Shown here piece after piece: positions 1-5,368 of a stretch of 5,368 nt of DNA. Both the position numbers and the translations under genes were made by a program. The stretch is from DATMBL01 sp035559295 (GTDB taxonomy: Bacteria; Desulfobacterota; Binatia; UBA9968): the NCBI GenBank assembly GCA_035559295.1, contig DATMBL010000369.1, positions 1-5,368 on the forward strand, written 5' to 3'. How positions within the stretch are numbered: the first letter of the stretch is position 1; each line of letters starts with the position of its first letter. The notes below the pieces were generated by a model, which had not been told where the DNA came from, made no database searches, and worked only from the letters and a program-made list of their open reading frames with translations.

Positions 1-2533
1 TGTGAAGGAAAAACACCTGCCCGCCGCGCTCGATTTCGCGTAGTATCGCGTCGCGGATCAGCCGTTCATCGTAGCGCGTGACGTACGTCTGAATCGCCAG
101 GCGGTCCACCGGCGGCGTCTCGATGATGCTCAAGTCGCGAATGCCGACGAGCGACATATGGAGCGTGCGCGGGATCGGCGTCGCCGTGAGACTGATGACG
201 TCGACGAGCTGGCGGAGTTTTTTCAAGCGTTCCTTGTGCGCCACCCCGAATCGGTGCTCCTCGTCGATCACCACCAGACCGAGGTCTTTGAAGCTCACGT
301 CCTTCTGCAACAGGCGGTGGGTGCCGATCAGGATATCGACCTTTCCCGCCGCGGTATCGCCGAGCACCTGGCCGACTTCTCTCGCGGTCAAAAACCGACT
401 CACCATCTCGATCCGCACCGGCTGGTTGCGGAAGCGGTGGCGGAAGGTCTGCAGGTGTTGCTGCGCGAGAATCGTCGTGGGCGCGAGCACCGCGACTTGC
501 TTGCCGCCTTCGACCGCGAGAAACGCGGCGCGCATCGCCACTTCGGTTTTGCCGTAACCCACGTCACCGCAGATCAGCCGATCCATCGGCTTTTGGCTCT
601 GCATGCCGGCGAGGGTCTCGTCGATCGCGCGCTGCTGGTCGGGAGTCTCTTCGTACTCGAAGCCGGCCTCGAATTCGCGATACAGCGCGTCGGGCGGCTT
701 GAACGCGGTACCCGCGCGCGCTTCGCGGAGCGCGTAAAGCGCCACGAGTTCTTCGGCCATCGCAAGGATCGACGTGCGCGCTTTGGCTTTGACCTTTTCC
801 CACTGCGTGCCGCCGAGCCGGTCGAGCGCCGGGCGAACGCCGTCGCCGCCGATGTACTTCTGGACGACGTTGATGCGATCGACCGGGAGATACAGCCGAT
901 CGCCGCCTTCGTACTCCAGATGGAGAAACTCCCCTTCGACGCCTGCCACGTTGAGGAACTTGAGACCGCGGTAAACGCCGATGCCGTGATCGAGGTGAAC
1001 CACGTAATCGTCTTGCTGGAGCTCGCTTAGGCTCGTGAGAAAACGGCTCGGATGGCTTCGCGTCGCGACCGCACGACGCTTGCGCGTGCCGAAGATTTCG
1101 TCGAACGTGAGCGCTACGAGGGCGGCTTCGGGCAAGCGGAAGCCTTGATCGAGATGGCCGACGGTGAGAACGCGCTTGAGATCCCGGCGCGACAGCAGCT
1201 CGGGAACCGGCTCGGCGATAATCGGCACGTCGAGGTCGTAGTGGCGAAGCAATTCGGAGAGACGCGCGGCATCGGCTTCTGTGGCCGCAACCAGGAGCAC
1301 CCGTTCGCGTTCGTATCCTTTCAGCCGCTCGGCAAGCGGCGCGAGCGACGGCTCGTGACCATGGCGCGCCGCGGTCTCGTGCTCGATGTCGGGCAGATAA
1401 GTCTCCACGTCGAGCACCGAATCGGCGCCGCTCTCGGGCGCCACCAAGACCTTGAGTGACTCGGCTGCGACCTGGGGAAACCGCGCCAGAGCGTCGCGCC
1501 AGTCGTGCTCGCTCAGGTAAAGCTCCGATGCCGTCGGTACCAGGCTTCCCTCCTCGCGCGCCTTGGCGTTTCGCTCCCAGCTAAGCCGGGCGAAGCGCTC
1601 CGCTTCGGCTGAGACGCGTTCGGCTCGATCGATCCAGATGAGCGTTTCGGGCGGCAGGTAGGAAAAAACGGTCGCGAGCGACGGGTAAAAGTAAGGCACC
1701 AGGAACTCCAGTCCCGGAAACGGCAGGCCCTGGCGCAGAGCGTCGAGTAAAGCGCTTTTCGCGCGCCGCTCGATCTCCAACTCGCCCGCCCGGGCGTCAA
1801 CGCGCCGCACCGCGTCCTCCAGCGCCTCGCTCCGGAGCGAGAATTCTTTCATCGGTAGGAGCAAGAGCTCCTCGAGCGCCCTCTCGGAGCGCTGGGTTGC
1901 CGGGTTGAACTCGCGAATCGATTCGAGCCGATCGCCGTTCAATTCGATCCTGAGCGGCCGCCCGTACCCCGGTGGGAAGAGGTCGATGATGCCGCCGCGC
2001 ACGCTGAAATCGCCGCGCTCTTCGACCAGCGGCACATTCTGAAAACCCCAGCGCGTCAAATGGGCGGCCAACGCATCTCGCTCGAGCTCCTGGCCGGCCA
2101 CCAAATACCAGTACGAGCGCTTGAGCGCGTCGGGCGGCGGCACCTTCTGCATCAGCGCCGCCGGGCAACTCACGAGCACAGGCGCCTGTTCCTCGAGCAG
2201 CTTGTAGAGCCCTTCGAGGCGCGCGGCAACGTTGTCGGCCGGAGGAGAAAGCCTTTCGAACGGCAGCACCTCCCAGGGGGCAAACAGATGCAGGCGCCGC
2301 CCGAGCGGCGGCAGCGAAGCTGTTTCGCCGACAAAGAAGGCGAGATCGCGGTACAGCGCTTCGGCGGCGCGCGCATCGGGCGCGATCACGAGGACCGGCC
2401 GGCTGCCCGAGGTCAGGGCTTGCGACAGCACGAACGCGCGCGCGCCACCCTGGAGACCCTGAACGCGCTTGACACCGCGCCACGTTCCGGCAAGAAAACG
2501 GTTGAGTTTCTGTTGTAGCGATTCGACGCTCAT
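1..2533 (-). CDS. mfd: Mfd transcription-repair coupling factor, 3' end cut by window edge
   Basis: Mfd is a cytoplasmic ATP-driven DNA translocase that pushes stalled RNA polymerase off lesions and recruits UvrA to start nucleotide excision repair. The 844 visible residues read without a break. Domains in order: a UvrB-like module (about 1-225) with a degenerate P-loop near 26-32, the LFAPWEVLPFERLSP segment at 83-97 and the RGGIIDLFPPG segment at 179-189; a middle linker domain (about 330-460); the RNA-polymerase-interacting CarD-like domain (about 506-562, VVHLDHGIGVYRG); and the RecG-like first helicase lobe with Walker A GDVGYGKTEVA (656-666), APTTILAQQH (684-693), DEEH (757-760) and LTATPIPRTL (782-791). 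The sequence ends just inside the second lobe. About 300 C-terminal residues (rest of lobe 2, TRG motif, autoinhibitory D7) lie outside, judged against the 1148-residue E. coli protein. The ATG at 2533 gives a usual Mfd N-terminus, although no strong Shine-Dalgarno precedes it. The DUF309 gene lies upstream on the same strand. Identity is very secure. Confidence 0.98.
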   Translation of the reverse strand, partial: MSVESLQQKLNRFLAGTWRGVKRVQGLQGGARAFVLSQALTSGSRPVLVIAPDARAAEALYRDLAFFVGETASLPPLGRRLHLFAPWEVLPFERLSPPADNVAARLEGLYKLLEEQAPVLVSCPAALMQKVPPPDALKRSYWYLVAGQELERDALAAHLTRWGFQNVPLVEERGDFSVRGGIIDLFPPGYGRPLRIELNGDRLESIREFNPATQRSERALEELLLLPMKEFSLRSEALEDAVRRVDARAGELEIERRAKSALLDALRQGLPFPGLEFLVPYFYPSLATVFSYLPPETLIWIDRAERVSAEAERFARLSWERNAKAREEGSLVPTASELYLSEHDWRDALARFPQVAAESLKVLVAPESGADSVLDVETYLPDIEHETAARHGHEPSLAPLAERLKGYERERVLLVAATEADAARLSELLRHYDLDVPIIAEPVPELLSRRDLKRVLTVGHLDQGFRLPEAALVALTFDEIFGTRKRRAVATRSHPSRFLTSLSELQQDDYVVHLDHGIGVYRGLKFLNVAGVEGEFLHLEYEGGDRLYLPVDRINVVQKYIGGDGVRPALDRLGGTQWEKVKAKARTSILAMAEELVALYALREARAGTAFKPPDALYREFEAGFEYEETPDQQRAIDETLAGMQSQKPMDRLICGDVGYGKTEVAMRAAFLAVEGGKQVAVLAPTTILAQQHLQTFRHRFRNQPVRIEMVSRFLTAREVGQVLGDTAAGKVDILIGTHRLLQKDVSFKDLGLVVIDEEHRFGVAHKERLKKLRQLVDVISLTATPIPRTLHMSLVGIRDLSIIETPPVDRLAIQTYVTRYDERLIRDAILREIERGGQVFFLH

Positions 2534-2588
2534 GGGCGAAGTTCGGCCCGACGATCCACGCGCCCGGCGTTGCGCCGAAAACGCGACC

Positions 2589-2608
2589 CGCTCGCGGTCA
2601 AGCGAGCG
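2589..2608. repeat. Short inverted repeat upstream of mfd
   Basis: CGCTCGC at 2589-2595 pairs perfectly with GCGAGCG at 2602-2608 across a 6-base loop, giving a GC-rich 7-bp stem. It lies 56 to 75 bases upstream of the mfd start codon. No T-tract follows, so it does not look like a standard intrinsic terminator. It could form in the mfd leader RNA or be a chance palindrome in GC-rich DNA. Confidence 0.4.
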
Positions 2609-2678
2609 CTTCCTCGAAGGCACCAGTATCCCACGGCCCGTATCTATGCGCTTTTCGGCTCATACGAGGACGCCTGAA

Positions 2679-2699
2679 GGCCGCCTCGAAGGCGGCGGC
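2679..2699 (-). repeat. GC-rich hairpin downstream of the DUF309 gene
   Basis: GCCGCCT (2680-2686) pairs with AGGCGGC (2690-2696) around a 3-base loop. A shifted pairing of 7 bp around an 8-base loop is also possible (on the minus strand GGCCGCC with GGCGGCC). It begins about 42 bases past the DUF309 stop codon. In RNA this would be a stable hairpin, but the downstream minus-strand bases (CTTCAGG) contain no U-run, so termination is doubtful. RNA stabilisation or partial attenuation between DUF309 and mfd is possible, as is chance. Confidence 0.4.
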
Positions 2700-2740
2700 C
2701 CGGAAGCCTCGGCTGTGAGAACGAAGCCCAACGGCGCTAT

Positions 2741-3133
2741 TCATGTGTTCCGGCTCGGCATGAATAATCCGGGCGGGAGCGCGCGTTCACGGCGGATCTT
2801 AGGCATCGCGGGGGCGCATTTTCCCGCTTCGGTCGTTTTTGCCCACGCCTCGATCGCCTCGCTCAGTTCCCGCACGCGGATCCCGAGATAGGAAGGCTGG
2901 TAGTTTTCGAACCGGATCAACGCCTGGTACACCATCCGCACCGGGCCGCGGGTCTCGCCAAAATCGCGAAACACGCGAAACGCGGCCGCGAGCTGGACGA
3001 GCGCTTCGAGAAACGGTTTGTGTTTTTCTTCGGTCTCCAAGTAAAGCGCTTCCCAGATTTCGTGGCATTCGAAGTAACGACCGCGATTGAACAGGCGAAT
3101 GCCTTCCCGGAGCCGCGGATCTGCAGCGCTCAT
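2741..3133 (-). CDS. DUF309 family protein of unknown function
   Basis: A 130-residue, soluble, mostly helical protein with no signal peptide or membrane segment. The DUF309 signature is clear: FNRGRYFECHEIWEALY at 15-31, with the family's His24-Glu25 and Trp27, followed by the helix KPFLEALVQLAAAF at 39-52 with the conserved Gln47. The usual Gly of the family's 'QGLIQ' stretch is Ala44 here. Family members adopt a compact helical (TTHA0068-like) fold and no biochemical activity is established; the His/Glu cluster is often noted as a possible metal or active site, but that is inference. The last 30 residues (about 101-130) are a basic, proline-containing tail outside the core. I chose the ATG at 3133 because the signature begins soon after it. 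The reading frame stays open upstream to 3322, but that extension is Arg-rich, unlike the family, and would overlap the divergent oxidoreductase gene. No clear ribosome binding site is visible. mfd follows after 207 bases on the same strand. Confidence 0.9.
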   Translation of the reverse strand: MSAADPRLREGIRLFNRGRYFECHEIWEALYLETEEKHKPFLEALVQLAAAFRVFRDFGETRGPVRMVYQALIRFENYQPSYLGIRVRELSEAIEAWAKTTEAGKCAPAMPKIRRERALPPGLFMPSRNT

Positions 3134-3182
3134 CGCGCATTCAAAGTAACAACTAAGCAACGCGGGCTCAAGAAAGAGTCGG

Positions 3183-3201
3183 TTTGACCGGGGCCGACAA
3201 A
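3183..3201. promoter_or_regulatory. Imperfect dyad over the -35 element, possible operator
   Basis: The 19-base segment has outer arms TTTG and CAAA plus two further inner pairs (3188 with 3196, and 3190 with 3194), so 6 of 9 positions are symmetric. It covers the -35 hexamer of the rightward promoter, a common place for a repressor or activator site. It does not match the FNR consensus spacing (TTGAT-N4-ATCAA). The regulator is unknown and chance symmetry is a real alternative. Confidence 0.3.
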
Positions 3202-3211
3202 GGATGATAAT
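3184..3211 (+). promoter_or_regulatory. Sigma70-type promoter for the molybdopterin oxidoreductase gene
   Basis: A -35 element TTGACC (3184-3189, 5 of 6 to TTGACA) and a -10 element GATAAT (3206-3211, 5 of 6 to TATAAT) are separated by 16 bases. Transcription would begin around 3217-3219, giving a short leader of about 25 bases before the ATG at 3244. This is the best promoter match I found in the window and it sits in the only sizeable divergent gap. Confidence 0.6.
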
Positions 3212-3220
3212 CGTTCGAGA

Positions 3221-3227
3221 AAGGGAG
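3221..3227 (+). promoter_or_regulatory. Purine-rich Shine-Dalgarno-like stretch, unusually far from the start
   Basis: AAGGGAG is the only strong ribosome-binding-like sequence ahead of the oxidoreductase gene, but it ends 16 bases before the ATG at 3244, further than the usual 5-9. No in-frame start codon lies nearer: the frame has a TAA stop at 3208-3210 and no ATG, GTG or TTG between there and 3244. A weaker GGA at 3239-3241 is 5 bases before the second ATG at 3247. Translation may rely on the weak site, or the leader may be nearly leaderless if transcription starts later than predicted. Confidence 0.35.
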
Positions 3228-3243
3228 CGCCGTCGCCTGGAAA

Positions 3244-5368
3244 ATGATGAGTGAAGCGCCCCAGCTTCCCGAAAGCCGCGCCGTGCGCGGTTACTGCGCG
3301 CTCTGCACGGCCCATTGCGCAACCATCGCCACCGTCGAAAACGGGCGCGTGGTCCGGCTCGATCCGGATCGCGACCACCCCAACGGCGGCGTGATGTGCA
3401 TCAAAGGCAAGGCCGCTCCCGAACTGGTTTATCATCCGGATCGGTTGAATTACCCGCTCCGGCGCACCCGCGCCAAGACCGATCCGGATCCCGGATGGCA
3501 GCGCGTGACATGGGACGAGGCGCTCGACGACATCGCGCGGCGGCTTCTCGAGCTCCGCGCGCGCCACGGCGCCAAAGCCCTCGCGCTCGCAAAGGGAACC
3601 AAGAGCGGCACTTCGGTGGACGACGCCGAGCGCTGGCTTGGCCGGCTGCTGTATCTATTCGGCAGCCCGAACTGGGTTTCCACGACGCATGTCTGCAACT
3701 GGCACAAGGACACGGGCTTTAGTTACACGTTCGGCACCAACCTGCCGCTGCCGGACCTGAGCCGCAGTCGGGCGTTTCTCCTGTGGGGGCATAATCCCAG
3801 TTCCACATCGCTGATCCTGGCGCACGATATTGTCGCCGCTCGCGCGCGCGGCATGAAAACGGTCGTGATCGACCCGCGGCGCATCGGCATCGGCAGCCAC
3901 GCCGACCTTCTGCTCCAGCCGCGGCCCGGCACCGACGGCGCGCTCGCGCTCGCGCTGACTCACTGCTTCATGGAGGAAGGTTGGTACGACGCCGGCTTCG
4001 CGCGCCGTTGGACCAACGGGCCGCTCCTGCTGAACTTGCAAACCTCCAGGCTCGTAACCGAGGCGGAGCTGGCGCCCGGGGGGAGCGATCAACGTTACGT
4101 GGCGTGGGACGAGGAAAAAAATCGGCCGGTGCTCTATGACGCCGAGGGCGGGCGCTACGAGCGCGACGGCGTTCGTCTCGCGCTTTTCGGCCGGCGGCAC
4201 TTGCGCGACTCCGAGGGACGGGCGGTTTCGTGCAAGCCGGTCTTTGAAGTTTTGAGCGAGCGCGCCGCGGCTTATGCCCCCGAGCGCTCGGCGCGCATCA
4301 CCTGGGTGGCGCCCGAGCGGGTTTGGCAAGCGGCGTCGACGCTGGCACACAACCGGCCGGTGAGCCTCTACATGTGGAACGGTCTCGGCCAACATACCAA
4401 TGCCACCCAAACCAGTCGTGCGATCGCTGCGCTATACGCCTTGATCGGGGATTTCGATCGGCCGGGAGGCAACGTGCTTTTCCCCAAGCTGCCGGTCAAC
4501 GACGTCAGCGGCAAGGAGTTCCTGCCGAATGAAATCGCCGCATTGCGCATTGGACGGGAACGAAAACCGCTCGGGCCGCCAGCCAAACCGGGAAACTGCG
4601 CCGCTTATGATATCTTTACCGCGATCCTGGAAGAGCGGCCTTACCCGATAAAAGCGCTCCTCAACTTCGGTTCGAATGTGGTGCTGTCGAGCGCGGACTC
4701 ACGGCGCGCCCGCGCGGCGCTCGCGGCCCTGGAGTTCAGCGTGACGGCGGATCTGTTCATGACGCCCACCGCGCAGCTCTGCGACTACGTCTTGCCGGCG
4801 GCGAGCTTTCTCGAGATGGCAAACCTCGCGACCGCCTTCGAGTACCGGCCGGAGGGCAAAACGCACCTGCAATACCGCCCGGCCGTGGTCGAGCCGATGG
4901 CCGAGCGCCGCTCCGACACCTGGATCGTCTTTCAACTCGCCGCGCGGCTCGGTCTCGGCGATCGCTTTTGGGACGGCGATATCGAAGCGGCTTACGCTTA
5001 CGAACTCGCGCCGTCGGGAATAACGCTCGAGGAGCTCAAGTCGGCGCCCGGCGGCAAATCAAAGCCGCTGGCGGTCGCCTATGAAAAGCACGCGCGCTCG
5101 AACCGCGAGGGCGTTGCGCGCGGGTTTGCGACACCGTCGAAAAGAGTCGAGCTTTACAGCCGTTTGTTCGCCGACCACGGTTATCCCGGCTTTCCCGAGT
5201 ATCACGAACCGGTTTTTAGCCCGCTCAGCCGGCCCGACCTCGCTTCCGATTATCCGCTGATCCTGACCAACGCGAAGGTCACGACCTACGTGCACAGCCA
5301 GCAGCGTGCGCTGCCGACCCTGCGCAAGTCCAGCCCCGAACCGACCGCCGATATCCATCCGGAAAGCG
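3244..5368 (+). CDS. Acetylene-hydratase-like molybdopterin (Mo/W-bisMGD) oxidoreductase, 3' end cut by window edge
   Basis: A DMSO reductase superfamily catalytic subunit; 708 residues are visible and about 110 more are expected. The N-terminal [4Fe-4S] domain has Cys18, Cys21, Cys25 and Cys52, followed by the usual Lys54. The molybdopterin-binding core includes GSPNW (140-144), the presumed metal-ligand Cys151 in HVCNWHKD (149-156), LLWGHNP (179-185), VVIDPRR (207-213), RPGTDGALAL (227-236), GDFDRPGGN (402-410) and FMTPTAQLCDYVLP (505-518). ATPSKRVELYS (629-639) and YPLILTN (670-676) lead into the C-terminal dinucleotide-binding barrel, which is cut off. The layout from 453 to 676 matches acetylene hydratase best, but Thr22 occupies the place of that enzyme's catalytic Asp13, so a redox role is more likely; the substrate is unknown. 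There is no twin-arginine signal, so it is probably cytoplasmic. The start could be the ATG at 3244 or at 3247; an in-frame TAA at 3208 excludes longer forms. It is transcribed divergently from the DUF309 gene. Any electron-transfer partner would lie to the right of the window. Confidence 0.93.
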   Translation, partial: MMSEAPQLPESRAVRGYCALCTAHCATIATVENGRVVRLDPDRDHPNGGVMCIKGKAAPELVYHPDRLNYPLRRTRAKTDPDPGWQRVTWDEALDDIARRLLELRARHGAKALALAKGTKSGTSVDDAERWLGRLLYLFGSPNWVSTTHVCNWHKDTGFSYTFGTNLPLPDLSRSRAFLLWGHNPSSTSLILAHDIVAARARGMKTVVIDPRRIGIGSHADLLLQPRPGTDGALALALTHCFMEEGWYDAGFARRWTNGPLLLNLQTSRLVTEAELAPGGSDQRYVAWDEEKNRPVLYDAEGGRYERDGVRLALFGRRHLRDSEGRAVSCKPVFEVLSERAAAYAPERSARITWVAPERVWQAASTLAHNRPVSLYMWNGLGQHTNATQTSRAIAALYALIGDFDRPGGNVLFPKLPVNDVSGKEFLPNEIAALRIGRERKPLGPPAKPGNCAAYDIFTAILEERPYPIKALLNFGSNVVLSSADSRRARAALAALEFSVTADLFMTPTAQLCDYVLPAASFLEMANLATAFEYRPEGKTHLQYRPAVVEPMAERRSDTWIVFQLAARLGLGDRFWDGDIEAAYAYELAPSGITLEELKSAPGGKSKPLAVAYEKHARSNREGVARGFATPSKRVELYSRLFADHGYPGFPEYHEPVFSPLSRPDLASDYPLILTNAKVTTYVHSQQRALPTLRKSSPEPTADIHPES

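Larger units (their letters stand above)
2534..2740. other. Intergenic gap between the DUF309 gene and mfd
   Basis: These 207 bases hold no credible gene. Two short inverted repeats are present (listed separately) and neither is followed by a T-run in either direction. I found no convincing promoter for mfd: the best minus-strand -10 lookalike (GATACT, on the complement near 2628) has no matching -35. mfd could therefore be read through from the upstream DUF309 gene or have a poorly conserved promoter of its own; the sequence does not decide between these. Confidence 0.6.
3134..3243. promoter_or_regulatory. Divergent intergenic control region
   Basis: This 110-base region separates the leftward DUF309 gene from the rightward molybdopterin oxidoreductase gene and is visibly less GC-rich than the flanking coding DNA. 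It contains a good rightward sigma70-type promoter and an imperfect dyad (listed separately). A leftward promoter for DUF309 must lie here or inside the oxidoreductase start. The best minus-strand candidate, TTGAGC with a TACTTT 17 bases further on, is weak, so I do not list it. Confidence 0.7.

Noticed and set aside
158..1030. Plus-strand open frame of 290 codons
   Set aside because: It lies wholly antisense to the well-conserved Mfd reading frame, is unusually rich in Arg, His and Glu, and has no recognisable domain. Long antisense frames are expected in GC-rich genes.
1797..2483. Minus-strand open frame of 228 codons
   Set aside because: It is on the same strand as mfd but in another frame, Arg/Ala-rich and low in complexity. 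The mfd frame carries all the conserved motifs across this stretch.
2589..2699. Hairpins as intrinsic terminators
   Set aside because: Both inverted repeats lack a T-run on either side, so I list them only as inverted repeats.
2469..2891. Plus-strand frame of 140 codons covering the gap between mfd and DUF309
   Set aside because: Its ends are antisense to mfd and DUF309, its composition is Arg/Ser/Pro-rich, and it has no ribosome binding site or recognisable domain.
3134..3322. Upstream extension of the DUF309 frame by 63 residues
   Set aside because: The extension is Arg-rich, unlike the family, runs through the divergent promoter region and overlaps the first 79 bases of the oxidoreductase gene. 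The ATG at 3133 gives a normal DUF309 N-terminus.
3361..3490. Three copies of a (G)ATCCGGATC palindrome near 3361, 3434 and 3481
   Set aside because: They fall inside the coding sequence at Asp-Pro-Asp and His-Pro-Asp codons with different spacings, so codon use explains them.
3655..4410. Minus-strand frame of 251 codons
   Set aside because: It is antisense to the molybdopterin-binding core, which shows clear family motifs throughout, and has no recognisable domain.

Overview
This is a GC-rich bacterial window (roughly 60-65% G+C by eye) with three protein genes and no RNA gene, insertion sequence, CRISPR array or prophage signal that I can see. The chromosome type is uncertain. The gene style (GC-rich, Gram-negative-like Mfd, an acetylene-hydratase-like molybdenum/tungsten protein, a DUF309 protein) would suit a deltaproteobacterial or Binatota-like lineage, but this is a weak inference.

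Layout: positions 1-2533 (minus strand) hold the first 844 residues of Mfd, the transcription-repair coupling factor. The gene runs off the left edge inside the second helicase lobe. A 207-base gap (2534-2740) contains two small hairpins and no gene. Positions 2741-3133 (minus) encode a 130-residue DUF309 protein of unknown function, co-oriented with mfd and possibly in one transcription unit with it. A 110-base divergent intergenic region (3134-3243) carries a good sigma70-type promoter facing right, overlapped by an imperfect dyad and a weak Fur-like match. From 3244 to the right edge (plus strand) lies the N-terminal 708 residues of a molybdopterin-dependent oxidoreductase of the DMSO reductase superfamily, closest in layout to acetylene hydratase. 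It lacks the catalytic Asp and two hydrophobic-pocket residues of that enzyme.

Functionally the window joins a DNA-repair housekeeping locus to a divergently transcribed metabolic gene, and nothing suggests they work together. The most interesting item is the molybdenum/tungsten enzyme. It has no Tat signal (so is probably cytoplasmic), a CNWHKD motif at the presumed metal-ligand cysteine, a Thr where acetylene hydratase has its essential Asp, and an extra segment of about 60 residues. Its substrate cannot be told from the sequence. I found no convincing new multi-gene system in this window.
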